From: an uncultured Desulfobacter sp.
GTDB taxonomy: Bacteria > Desulfobacterota > Desulfobacteria > Desulfobacterales > Desulfobacteraceae
DNA: 64,000 nt
Direction: 5' to 3'
NCBI RefSeq assembly: GCF_963666675.1
Contig: NZ_OY762929.1
Coordinates: 1,302,001 to 1,366,000, forward strand
Positions within the stretch are counted from its first letter, which is position 1; each line of letters opens with the position of its first letter. Position numbers and translations under genes: made by a program. Of this stretch, positions 55,097 through 63,275 are shown one piece after another. Under the pieces are notes generated by a model. The model made no database searches, was not told the origin of the DNA, and saw only the letters and a list, made by a program, of their open reading frames with translations.

Positions 55097-55594
55097 TTAA
55101 CAATGTATGTTTTGTGTTGATGGTAATTTAACCCATCTTCCAGGGAAAAAACTCTGGGAAACATCCCTGGTAAAGTCCGGCCAGAAGGAGGGCGGATCCG
55201 GCCCCCATTCGGCAACAGTCTTTTCCCGGGAAAACCAGGGCATGAATTTTTGAGAAAAGATCCTGAGCCGTTTAGCAACACCCCGGGTGCACCCAAAGAA
55301 TCTTGCCGTCTGTGCCTGGTTCATTCCGGCACTGACCATGGCTGCGCAGCAGCATATCGCCTCAAGGGTGTGACGGACGACCGGCATGATGGATTCAGGA
55401 AGAACAGAAAAACTTTTCCATGGACACAGGGGCGATTTGCACAAATAGCGCTGAACCCTTATTTCTGTGTCGTCTTGGGGATGATTTCGCGGATAGGTTC
55501 CGTTGCGGATGGTCAAAGAACTCGAACAATGGCAGCAACGAACCTGTTGTTTTTCCTTGGCAGATGACTGATTTCTTATTATGCTTTCTTTCAT
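55097..55594 (-). CDS. Zinc-ribbon/HTH protein of the three-gene transposon
   Basis: This 165-residue protein has a zinc-ribbon-like cluster (CCHC near residue 20 and CKSPLCPW near residue 52) and a helix-turn-helix (MNQAQTARFFGCTRGVAKR, about 93-111). It resembles InsA-like DNA-binding proteins that regulate or assist insertion sequences. It lies 58 bp upstream of the transposase on the same strand and is probably the first gene of that operon. It may recognise the transposon ends. Confidence 0.6.
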   Translation of the reverse strand: MKESIIRNQSSAKEKQQVRCCHCSSSLTIRNGTYPRNHPQDDTEIRVQRYLCKSPLCPWKSFSVLPESIMPVVRHTLEAICCCAAMVSAGMNQAQTARFFGCTRGVAKRLRIFSQKFMPWFSREKTVAEWGPDPPSFWPDFTRDVSQSFFPGRWVKLPSTQNIHC

Positions 55595-55929
55595 AAGCAG
55601 GGTCGGGGTTGTGGTGGTGATGGTTTTGGCGAACTTAATCTATACCACAATCCCCCCCTCTTATCCCCCCCAAAGGGGGGGAGGAGGATGCCAAGGCATC
55701 GGGCGGTTCCTGCTGTCTACCGATGTGCCTTTTCTTTTTTAAAAAATCTTATTTAACAAGCTCATTATTTTCTCAGAAAATGTAACGATAGGTGGGATTT
55801 TTAGATGATATAGAGGTACTGTAGGGAAAGAATTAACACTCCTTAATCGAATGTTCTATTTTTTTAATGGAACTTCGGATATGAATATCTCCGGTTTTTT
55901 GATTATTATATTTTGTCATTGGAGCTCAC
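55595..55929. other. Gap between the transposon operon and rep
   Basis: This stretch holds a C/G-tract hairpin (CCCCCCC...GGGGGGG at about 55,665-55,682), the inverted GTAGACAGCAG word at 55,710 and AT-rich sequence downstream of rep. No gene is seen. Confidence 0.4.
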
Positions 55930-56958
55930 CTATATCACGTTATTACTGGTGCTGGTGTGAGATCCGCTAACCTGCAAAAAGCCAAGTTGTTCCCGACGAT
56001 GAAGAGAGTCCGGCCATTTTTCATCATTTCTTTGAAACTTGGCCGTTTTATTTGCAACCCTTTCGGAAAATTCAATTAGGTTGAATTTTTTTTGATCCAC
56101 ATAATTGAGAAATTGGGCAAAAGTATCGGGAAAAGTTATGTCTGATAATGAGAGAGATGGCTTCGCATTAAAGTTCAGGGCGGCAAATGAAGATAACAAA
56201 CCTATGATTTGATAGGACAGCATATCCTTGTCAGCCTGATTCGCTTTCGCCCTGATTAAAGGGATACCAGCGGGTATGTCATTAAATCCATCTTGAATAG
56301 TCTTCCACCATCCAAATGTTTTTCTTTGATGTGATTGTTTACCGCGATTGTTTTGGAATTTAAGCCAATCAATCGTGCAATACGACCATACGTTTTGGAC
56401 TTTGCTGAAAAGGTCTTTGACTGAATCAATGCCCAATTCCTTTAAAATTTCTCTCCGGAGTTGAAATTCAACTCTGATGATTTTTTTATTTTCCGGAACT
56501 TCATTCAATCCCCAAATATCATAAAACCATGTTTTATTTGATTGTTGCTGTATTTCTAATGGTTTGTCATAGATACGGGCTTTAAGATGGTTTTTCCCGA
56601 TATCAATGGTTGCAAGTTGCTGATGATTGCGTCTCGTATTGTCGTATGAAGCCCTTGTTACTGTATAATTCAGCAAGGATTCAGACCATAGATATGTAGG
56701 CAAGAGGACATCGACGCACAAATCAAGGCGGCTAACCCTGATTTTTTGTATTTTTCCACCCACATATTTTATGAAATCAATAATAAATTCGATTGAGGAA
56801 TATGGGCCTTTTCGCCAAAGCGTTTCGGAACGAATAGTTAAAATTAAGCTTGGCATTGATTGGGGTTTTTTCCAGTTTCCAATAACCATATTGTATTCTT
56901 TGTTAACAATAATCCATTCATAGCCCTTTGATCCATGAGGTTTTATGTTAAATATATA

Positions 56959-57087
56959 ACCTAAAAAATGCAAGCTCATAGCAACACAGTGTATTTGTTG
57001 ATCGTTTATCAAAAAGCTGGTGAGTTCGAAAGCTTAATAACTCATTGAATTTGAACGTCTTTCAAAATATCACTGCAACTTTTAGGT
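56959..57087. mobile_element. 129-bp MITE-like element, copy 2 (in rep)
   Basis: Identical in sequence, length and orientation to copy 1 at 51,768. It is flanked by an ATA direct duplication. It places stop codons in the rep frame immediately after the junction. Confidence 0.9.
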
Positions 57088-57362
57088 ATAATTAGAATCA
57101 GGATTGGGAAATTCATAAGATAAAGGGATATCATTGTTTTCGGATTGCGCTTTGGTTTTTGTTTCGCCTAACTCTGCGAAAAATAAAAGGGCTTCATTGG
57201 TAACAGCGGCTTAAAAATCGGCCAAAATCACCGGTTAAAAACCAGCCACCCTTATTTTTAAGCGCACCTGTCCGACATTGGTTTTAACCAAAGACAAAAA
57301 AAATCCCCTTAGCTCCCAATTTAAAGGTGCCTATCCATAATGTAATATTTTGCATTCAAATT

Positions 57363-58088
57363 TTATCTTTTTCGATAGCTTCTCCCCTCCAGGATAAGGA
57401 TCTCAGAGTTGTAAACAAGGCGGTCGGCAATCGCTGTGGCAACAGTTGTCCCGTCAAATATTGTTCCCCATTTTGCGAACGGCAGGTTCGTCGTAATAAT
57501 AGTCGACTTTTTTTCGTGCCTGGCGCTGATGATCTGGAAGAACAAATTTGATCCCTGTTTGCCCAACGGAAGATAACCGATCTCGTCACACACAAGAAGA
57601 TCCTGGGATTGATAATACTTGAGCTTTTTGAGCAATGTATGATCCTGCTCTGCGGCCACAAGCTGGTTAATCATGTCTACAGCCGTTGTAAAAAGGGTTT
57701 TATGCCCTGCCTGGGTGGCTGCATAGGCAATACATTTTGATAGCAAGGTCTTGCCGGTGCCGGGATTTCCAATAAAAATGATGTCCTTTTTATCATGGAT
57801 AAAGTTCAGGTCCACAAGGCTCAAAATTCGGCTCTTTTCTTTTGACCTGGATTCATGGTGGGTAAAATCAAACTGGTCAATGGTGTTTTTTTCTCCTAAC
57901 CTGGACTGTTTGAACCGTAAGGCAATCCTGGCCTTCTCCCTACAGCCGATTTCGATGTCTAATAAGCGGTCAATGGTCTGCAGAGCGGATAAGTTCTTTT
58001 CAGTGCCATGGGCCATGACTTCCTGCAGGTTCAATGCACAGTTTTTTAGACGAAGTTCTTTAAATTTGGCAATTACAGCATCCATCAT
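57363..58088 (-). CDS. istB: IS21 helper ATPase IstB
   Basis: This 241-residue DnaA/DnaC-like AAA+ ATPase has Walker A GNPGTGKTLLSK (about 105) and Walker B LLVCDEIGYLPL (about 168). IstB forms decamers that bend target DNA and activate the IstA transposase. The gene starts within the last codons of istA (four-base overlap), the standard IS21 arrangement, and looks intact. Confidence 0.95.
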   Translation of the reverse strand: MMDAVIAKFKELRLKNCALNLQEVMAHGTEKNLSALQTIDRLLDIEIGCREKARIALRFKQSRLGEKNTIDQFDFTHHESRSKEKSRILSLVDLNFIHDKKDIIFIGNPGTGKTLLSKCIAYAATQAGHKTLFTTAVDMINQLVAAEQDHTLLKKLKYYQSQDLLVCDEIGYLPLGKQGSNLFFQIISARHEKKSTIITTNLPFAKWGTIFDGTTVATAIADRLVYNSEILILEGRSYRKR

Positions 58089-59554
58089 TTTCTCCTTTGC
58101 ATGGCTATGGCGTCATACTCGGCAAGATTCGGCTTTGGCAGTCGGATGTCATTGAGTTCTTCGTTTTTCAAGGTCACTGGTGGATGGGGCCTCACAGGTG
58201 CTCTTTCCTGATGCAGGATGTTTTGTATATATGCAGCACCATACAGTTTATGCTTCAAAGCTTTTCTGAGAGCACAGATTAACGAAGGCGTGCCGTAACA
58301 GTCGTTGATAGATAGAAGTTGAGTCACCGTTTTTTTGATCGGTTGAGACGCATCTGCCAATTTTTCAAGATAATCCGCCGCCTCCTGCCCCAAGGACAGA
58401 AACACCATGATCTGTCTGTCCATAAACAACTTCTTTTTTAGCTTTTTAACCTGTTCACTGTGGGAAGGCAGATCAACCCGCTCTCCTTTTTTCCAGCTTC
58501 TATGGTGGAGAGCAACCTGTTTTTCTTTGTGATAGATGGTTACGGTTCGGCTGTCGGCCTTAACAGTTAATTGTTTGCCCACCAGCCTGGGGGGTACAGT
58601 ATAGGTATTGGCATCAAACCGGACGGCAAAAAATTTATCCACCCTTGAGGTCTCGGTTTCCCTGACATCCGGCAAAGGTTCCGGCAGCGGGCATAAATTG
58701 TCTTTTGTAAAAAGGTCTGACGGTCTTTTGCCTGTGGTCTGATGTAATCTTTTATTGGCTATGTTTTCAAGCCATACCGCGACCTGATAATTGACATCAT
58801 TAAGGTCTGTAAAATTCCGCAAAGGCCAAAAATTGTAACGCAAATACTTAATGCTGTTTTCAATTTTTCCTTTTTCATGGGGTGCCCGGACATTACAGGC
58901 GACAGGGGTAATGCCGAACGGCCTTAAAAAATCCAGGAAGTGCTCATTAAAACGAATGATTGATCCCATCCGTTCCGTCACGGCGGTCAGCATATTATCC
59001 ACTATGATTTCTTTTGGGGTACCGCCAAAAAACTGGAAGGCATCTGCTAAACATTGGTGGAGGGTCGCTTGCTTCTGACTGTGGGTAAAACAGACATACA
59101 GCATCCGACTGTGGGATTCTATGACGGCCAGCGCATATAACCGCCTTGCACTTTCCCCATAGGGCAGGCTGCCAAAATGCCCCCAGTCTATTTGCATTTG
59201 CCGACCCGGCAGGGACTCGAATCGAATAAAGACCTGTTTTTCCCGGTGACCCCTCAAATATCTCAAATAGTCACGCACAATGGTGATTTCTCCATCAAAC
59301 CCCTTATCTCTTATGATGTTTAAAATGACGGGAGCTTTGACCTTTGGATACTGATCCACCATAGATTTAATCATTTCCCGGAATGGGTCCAATTTCGACG
59401 ACCGTCCCGATTTGGGCTTGGAAGTGATGTCAGGAGATTTCCAGTATTTGCTGACCGTCCCTCTGTCCAGGTTCAAAGTAGCGGCAATTTGCCTGATGGA
59501 AAATCCCATGCGCTTTAACCGGTGAATTTCAAACACCATTCGCTTGTCTATCAT
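58085..59554 (-). CDS. istA: IS21 transposase IstA
   Basis: This 489-residue DDE transposase has an N-terminal HTH (FSIRQIAATLNLDRGTVSKYW, about 18-38). The rve core carries D in MQIDWGHFG, D in IIVDNML and E in HEKGKIENS, and a C-terminal beta-barrel domain follows. The triad and frame are complete, so the element may still be active. It is coupled to istB. Confidence 0.95.
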   Translation of the reverse strand: MIDKRMVFEIHRLKRMGFSIRQIAATLNLDRGTVSKYWKSPDITSKPKSGRSSKLDPFREMIKSMVDQYPKVKAPVILNIIRDKGFDGEITIVRDYLRYLRGHREKQVFIRFESLPGRQMQIDWGHFGSLPYGESARRLYALAVIESHSRMLYVCFTHSQKQATLHQCLADAFQFFGGTPKEIIVDNMLTAVTERMGSIIRFNEHFLDFLRPFGITPVACNVRAPHEKGKIENSIKYLRYNFWPLRNFTDLNDVNYQVAVWLENIANKRLHQTTGKRPSDLFTKDNLCPLPEPLPDVRETETSRVDKFFAVRFDANTYTVPPRLVGKQLTVKADSRTVTIYHKEKQVALHHRSWKKGERVDLPSHSEQVKKLKKKLFMDRQIMVFLSLGQEAADYLEKLADASQPIKKTVTQLLSINDCYGTPSLICALRKALKHKLYGAAYIQNILHQERAPVRPHPPVTLKNEELNDIRLPKPNLAEYDAIAMQRRK

Positions 59555-59563
59555 GGCTCTCTC

Positions 59564-59884
59564 CTATGTTTTGTGCGGGGATTCGGGCAGGGAAAGCACC
59601 TGGAATAAAGTGCCGTCGTATACGATTAAATCTTTATGGATCAGGCAACTTCGCGCAAAAAGATAATCCTGCTCCTTTAACCCCAGTATGGCGCAAATGC
59701 TTTTATCTGCGTAAAACGAAAGGCCGTTCTTATCGGAAGCCAACACAAGAAACAGGTATAATGCCAATTCATGCCAGGTTAATGCTTGCAAAAAACCGTC
59801 TGTTAAAAAACGGTGGGGAATAAAACAAAAGCTTTTGCCGGTACTGCGGACTCGCTCCGCAACAAGTACTTTTTTCTTAATCAT
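59564..59884 (-). CDS. IS21 accessory ORF, replication-protein-like HTH
   Basis: This 106-residue protein contains FIPHRFLTDGFLQALTWHELALYLFLVLASDKNGLSFY, which looks like the winged-helix start of plasmid replication or HTH proteins (phenylalanine-rich, one conserved Tyr/Asp pair). ATG at 59,884, five bases after GGGAGG, is preferred over one six codons earlier. It overlaps the previous ORF by 8 bp and ends 10 bp before istA. The function within the element is unknown. Confidence 0.6.
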   Translation of the reverse strand: MIKKKVLVAERVRSTGKSFCFIPHRFLTDGFLQALTWHELALYLFLVLASDKNGLSFYADKSICAILGLKEQDYLFARSCLIHKDLIVYDGTLFQVLSLPESPHKT

Positions 59885-60092
59885 GCCGGCCTCCCGGTTC
59901 ATTTTTCCTGGGTTCGCGATATTTGAACCCGGCTTTCACAAGAATATCTTCTAAAACAATGCCGATTTCACCTTTTTCCTTTAACTGGTCAACCATCCAT
60001 TTTTGTATCCGGGCATTCACATGAACTCGCTTAAGGTGTGGCGGCAGCTTTGGTTTTGGTATCCCCCTGTATCCTCCACGTTTTGTTGCCAT
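59877..60092 (-). CDS. IS21 accessory ORF, small basic protein
   Basis: This 71-residue protein begins MATKRGGYRGIPKPKLPPHL and then has a short helical region (VHVNARIQKWMVDQLKEKG). AGGAGGT precedes the ATG at 60,092, a strong ribosome site. It is the first gene of the four-gene istA/istB operon. The size and charge suggest a DNA-binding regulator, but no family was recognised. Confidence 0.6.
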   Translation of the reverse strand: MATKRGGYRGIPKPKLPPHLKRVHVNARIQKWMVDQLKEKGEIGIVLEDILVKAGFKYREPRKNEPGGRHD

Positions 60093-60322
60093 ACGTTTAC
60101 CTCCTGATCCCATGTTGATAATTAAAGATGCCTGATATCCAAGGGTTTTAGACAATTGTGCAACGCTTTACAGAAAAACAGGGTGAATTTTGAGGGTAAA
60201 TGTTGATATTGCTGTTTTCCTGGTAACATCATGGATCTTTGCGTCAATCCCGTCGCGGTTTCCCTTTGGTATCGTTTGATTCATATATACCTGTAGCATA
60301 TCATTGTGGTCCACGTCCCCGA

Positions 60323-60465
60323 GTCCATCTTTGCAATTATGGCGAGCAGCCTGGTGCTGTAGTGATAAAAATTTTTACCGGGTCCATCTTTGCAATGGTC
60401 GGAACAAGCCAAAATTGTCCAAGAAAGCTTTGGTTACAGGCTTTGCTCGCGTCCATCTTTGCAAT
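60323..60465. repeat. Three direct copies of a 15-bp repeat
   Basis: GTCCATCTTTGCAAT occurs at 60,323-60,337, 60,382-60,396 and 60,451-60,465 without change. The intervals are 59 and 69 bp and are unrelated in sequence. All three lie inside the IS21 element at the end of the zinc-finger ORF. Confidence 0.85.
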
Positions 60466-60759
60466 ACCAACGGTTTTACCCAATTGTGCTTTCTGGTTTC
60501 TGATTCTTTGTAATGCCCTGTTTCTGCGAACTTGTTCAGGATTCTCCAGCCGATATTCTTTATAGTAGTCAGGATTTTTGAGGAGCCATTTTTGTTGAGA
60601 TAGATACTGATCTTTTTTGTATTCCGGATCAGCTGCAAGTTTGTGCTTTTGCCACAGGGCTTTTCTGGCCCTTTGACAAGCCGATTTTGAACAGTAAGTC
60701 TGCAATTTATTTCTGGGGGTGAAAAAGGTGTCACAGCAGGGACAAAGTATCTGGTCCAT
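60337..60759 (-). CDS. IS21 passenger ORF, zinc-finger protein
   Basis: This 140-residue ORF begins MDQILCPCCDTFF and has CPCC and CSKSACQ, a four-cysteine zinc site, followed by a Tyr/Lys/Gln-rich helical region. The C-terminal third contains the peptide IAKMD twice, encoded by copies of the 15-bp repeat described below, so the end of the frame may be eroded by repeats. GGGAAAAG lies just before the start. Similar zinc-finger ORFs travel with transposons, but a function is not known. Confidence 0.5.
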   Translation of the reverse strand: MDQILCPCCDTFFTPRNKLQTYCSKSACQRARKALWQKHKLAADPEYKKDQYLSQQKWLLKNPDYYKEYRLENPEQVRRNRALQRIRNQKAQLGKTVGIAKMDASKACNQSFLGQFWLVPTIAKMDPVKIFITTAPGCSP

Positions 60760-61275
60760 TCTTTTCCCTCCGAGAGATTTTTTTTGGGTACAAGTTGGAA
60801 TTATATGAATGGAATCAGATTTTTTAAATTTTCATTTTTAAGGAAATTAAATTGAGGAAACTAGATGGGTGGCGGGTTGTCCCCCTGAAATTGGCTGGAA
60901 GAAAATCCCTGAAAATGGATGAGAATTAAATCCCTGGTACCAGGCTTCATCCCAGAAAATGTCAAAAGAAAGAACTAACGTGTCAATATTGGAGGCTAAA
61001 ATTTTTGTACCATCAACCTCTTGGGTTATTTTTGCGGGGCGCCTGTTAGTAGTTCGCGCCCTTCGGTTATTTGACTGCTGTTCTAATTTTTTATTTTGTT
61101 TGTTCTTGGTGCTTTTTGACATGAATAACTCTCCTTTTGATTTTTGGAGAGATCATTGACACTCATACGTAGGATTGATAAATTTAAGAGCTGAGTGTTC
61201 ATTGAACTCTCACGGTTCTGGACCAAGCACTTTGACTTTGGCGAGACGGGGTGCTTGGTCTTTTCATTTATATAT

Positions 61276-61809
61276 TTACTTTTTGATACTCTGGTTTCTG
61301 ATCTCCCATTCTTTTTTTGATTCTTCAAAGCTTTTTTTCCAAGTGCGACTTACAGTGTCTAAGGTATCGCGAAGAAAAACAGTTGCGGATAGAACGCCTG
61401 GAACAGAATTGATCATTTTTATTTCCCTGAACTCAAAATCAATAATATGTTCAATTATCCCCTTTCGAGTCATTTTTAGTTTATGGGCCATATCGTCTAA
61501 TTTTTGAAGCAAATCAGGATCAATTCGAAGAGAAATAGAATCTTTTTTCGGTTCCTCACAGCCAACAATTATGGAAGGGGTGTTCTCGCTTTTAATGAGC
61601 GGAGTTATTGCTTTCTTAAAATTCCAAAGATGAACACTGAATTTAACAAGGTGTAAATTTTTTAACAGGCGCATTTCCTCATAGCCGACCTCAATTAGGT
61701 TGTGAACAATTTGACTCCGATTAATACGTGCCTGATCGGCAAAATGATCTATTTTTTTAATGATCTCTGGTGCCAACCAAATCGATACCACTTTCTTCGC
61801 CTTTCCCAT
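61276..61809 (-). CDS. Tandem ribbon-helix-helix protein
   Basis: Two ribbon-helix-helix-like domains are visible: KVVSIWLAPEIIKKIDHFADQ at about 5-25 and DSISLRIDPDLLQKLDDMAHK at about 90-110. Such proteins repress copy-number or partition genes on plasmids. The ATG at 61,809 follows GGTGGTG; another ATG lies four codons upstream. The gene lies 150 bp upstream of rep on the same strand and is likely a regulator of the island's replication. Confidence 0.72.
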   Translation of the reverse strand: MGKAKKVVSIWLAPEIIKKIDHFADQARINRSQIVHNLIEVGYEEMRLLKNLHLVKFSVHLWNFKKAITPLIKSENTPSIIVGCEEPKKDSISLRIDPDLLQKLDDMAHKLKMTRKGIIEHIIDFEFREIKMINSVPGVLSATVFLRDTLDTVSRTWKKSFEESKKEWEIRNQSIKK

Positions 61810-61971
61810 ATTCACCACCATGTCTTAATAATTACATTGTATTCATGTTTATTTTATGATGTAGTCATTTATAGGTACGTTTTATTTCGGCTGTCAATAA
61901 TTTTTTGAAAAAAAATAAGAAAAAGATGCTTAGAAAGATCTGACTCAATATTTCAAGGTGGGCAGTGAGTT

Positions 61972-62194
61972 TTTTCTCCTGGGGGAGGATCGCGTATAGG
62001 GCAACACTACAGGAAATCAACAAAAATTTCGGTTTCCAAAAATCTTTTCCCTTGTCTTTTTGAAAATAATAAGATGTTTTTAACGGCTACATTTCATTTA
62101 AAAGCCCACAGGAAAAAGATTTTCAGACCCTCCGAATTTTTTGTTGATTTCCTTCCGCTTTTGCCCAGAAAAAATGCGACCCCAGGAGGAAAAT
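61972..62194. repeat. Large imperfect inverted repeat upstream of the ASCH gene
   Basis: AGGAAATCAACAAAAA at 62,011 reappears inverted at about 62,137-62,152, with further matches inward (AAAAATCTTTTCC). The outer ends also pair (TTTTCTCCTGGGG at 61,973 with CCCCAGGAGGAAAA at 62,180). The whole 223-bp block could fold into one long hairpin with a loop of about 60 bp. It contains no ORF. It may be a replication origin for the nearby Rep, or a MITE. Confidence 0.65.
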
Positions 62195-62260
62195 TTTAAT
62201 TAGATAATCCCTCCGGGGGCCAGGTTTTAAAAACCTGGACAAATAGATAGAGGAGTAAAC

Positions 62261-62680
62261 ATGAAAGCACTAAGTATTAAACAGCCCTGGGCAAACCTTA
62301 TAGTTGAAGGAATAAAGGATATTGAAAATCGCAACTGGCTTACCTATTATCGTGGCCTTTTATATATCCATGCAGGCAAAGGCTTCGATCTCCAAGGGGC
62401 GAGCATTTTAAACAGGCAAGTCCCCAAATATAGAAGAATCATCGAAGAATCGAGAAATAGTCGTGGTGGAATAGTTGGAACTGTTCAATTAACAGATTGT
62501 GTCACACTACATAACTCAACATGGTTTTATGGCAAATATGGTTTTGTTTTTAATGCTCCTCAAAAAATTGATTTTTACCCGATGAAGGGGCAACTAAGTA
62601 TTTTTGATTTCCATTTTGAAACTTCCCCCATAACGCAAAAGACGGAAAAGCAATTGTCGTTGTTTGATGGCTTGATATAA
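62261..62680 (+). CDS. ASCH-domain protein
   Basis: This 139-residue protein with an ASCH fold begins MKALSIKQPWANLIVEGIKDIENRNW, the typical family N-terminus, and has YRGLLYIHAGKG near residue 30. ASCH proteins bind RNA or modified nucleotides, and many are carried by phages and plasmids. AGAGGAG precedes the ATG. It ends in SLFDGLI. It is one of the few rightward genes in the island. Its role here is unknown. Confidence 0.88.
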   Translation: MKALSIKQPWANLIVEGIKDIENRNWLTYYRGLLYIHAGKGFDLQGASILNRQVPKYRRIIEESRNSRGGIVGTVQLTDCVTLHNSTWFYGKYGFVFNAPQKIDFYPMKGQLSIFDFHFETSPITQKTEKQLSLFDGLI

Positions 62681-62773
62681 ATGACTACTGCATAGAATTG
62701 AACAAAATCACCGCAAAAGGTTGATAGGTTTATCCAATCCGAGCCTGGTCTGGTTTGAAGATAGAAAGCAACT

Positions 62774-62902
62774 AAAAAAAGCCTCTTAACGATTCTCAGC
62801 CTTTGAGTTGAGAATCGTTAAATTCAAGAATTGTTAAGAAGCTTTGAATCGCGAATATCTGACCCGGGGGTGGGAGCTGCGAGCCCTCGCCTCCACCCCC
62901 GG
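62774..62902 (-). ncRNA. Candidate small structured RNA
   Basis: On the minus strand a GC-rich hairpin (CCGGGGGTGG with its complement, 62,864-62,902) is followed by two mutually exclusive stems. The segment at 62,781-62,797 can pair either with 62,810-62,820 or with 62,827-62,842. The pairing ends in a run of seven T at 62,774-62,780, like an intrinsic terminator. No ORF follows on that strand. This is a prediction from base pairing only. Confidence 0.4.
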
Positions 62903-63038
62903 TACAGACTATCCATGTTTTTTTTGTACTAAAATCAAAAATATAGCAATCTGCATAAAATCAGAGATCTGTATTGCATTAAGAGAGCCAATTAAGTGTA
63001 AGTGTCTGCTCCCTATACACCTGAGTAAACCGATCAAA

Positions 63039-63275
63039 CTATTGAGGAAAATTTATTTCTGGTGGGAAAAAGAATGACCCTTTATTTTCTGAATATTTGG
63101 CACCATCTCTTTGTAACTTTTTAAGATCTTTAATAGGTATGCCTTTTTCTTTGGCCAATTTTTCTATTAGGTCGTCTGTCAATGGTTTAAGACCATCGTT
63201 TTTACCTCCCATTTGTGCCATTTTTTTTATTTCCCGTTCTTTTTTTAATTGCTTTAACCTTTTGGCTTTTCCCAT
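63039..63275 (-). CDS. Small Lys-rich hypothetical protein
   Basis: This 78-residue protein begins MGKAKRLKQLKKEREIKKMA and is strongly basic in its first half. A possible short helix pair follows (LTDDLIEKLAKEKGIPIKDLKKLQ). AAGGAG is positioned correctly before the ATG. It is not recognised. It is the last gene of the island before the right attachment site. Confidence 0.6.
   Translation of the reverse strand: MGKAKRLKQLKKEREIKKMAQMGGKNDGLKPLTDDLIEKLAKEKGIPIKDLKKLQRDGAKYSENKGSFFFPPEINFPQ

Larger units (their letters stand above)
52929..55720. mobile_element. Three-gene transposon (boundaries tentative)
   Basis: GTAGACAGCAG at 52,929-52,939 reappears inverted at 55,710-55,720, bracketing the ATPase, transposase and zinc-ribbon genes. 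No target duplication was found, and the operon's terminator lies just outside the left end, so the real ends may be a little farther out. The unit is inserted between the integrase and rep of the island. Confidence 0.5.
57198..60942. mobile_element. IS21-family element with accessory genes
   Basis: This 3,745-bp element has ends TGGTAACAGCG and, inverted, TGGTACCAGGG. It is flanked by an exact 8-bp duplication, GGCTTCAT (57,190-57,197 and 60,943-60,950). Subterminal repeats such as ATTTTCAGGG occur twice near the right end, as is usual for IS21. It contains istB, istA, two short ORFs in front of istA and a zinc-finger ORF, all on the minus strand. It is inserted in codon 58-60 of rep. Confidence 0.9.
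55930..61122 (-). pseudogene. rep: Rep_trans-type replication initiator, split in three by two insertions
   Basis: Three pieces make one gene. Piece 1 (61,122-60,943) encodes 60 residues ending FDIFWDEA. Piece 2 (57,189-57,088) continues LLFFAELGETKTK. Piece 3 (56,955-55,930) begins IFNIKPHGSKGYEW and contains RLDLCVDVLLP, ARIYDKPLEI and IIRVEFQLRREIL, typical of replication-initiation-factor (Rep_trans) proteins of rolling-circle plasmids and phages. Without the IS21 element, the MITE and one copy of each target duplication the frame is unbroken, giving 435 residues. AGGAGAG precedes the ATG. An internal start in the MITE could still give a truncated protein. Confidence 0.9.

Noticed and set aside
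55930..57012. A complete 360-residue Rep protein starting at 57,012
   Set aside because: The first 19 residues come from the MITE. The native frame continues upstream past the MITE and the IS21 element.
60323..60465. The three 15-bp repeats as a minimal CRISPR array
   Set aside because: The repeats are too short, the intervals are uneven (59 and 69 bp including the repeat), part is coding, and there are no cas genes.
60847..61122. A separate 91-residue gene at the right edge of the IS21 element
   Set aside because: Only its first 60 codons are native. They are the N-terminus of the interrupted rep gene, and the rest is read-through into the IS21 end.
62864..62902. The GC-rich stem as part of tmRNA or SRP RNA
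   Set aside because: Neither the tmRNA tRNA-like domain and tag frame nor the conserved SRP tetraloop and internal loop could be found.
62844..63077. A 77-codon rightward ORF starting in the GC-rich hairpin
   Set aside because: It has no ribosome site and a composition unlike real genes; the start region is better explained by RNA secondary structure.
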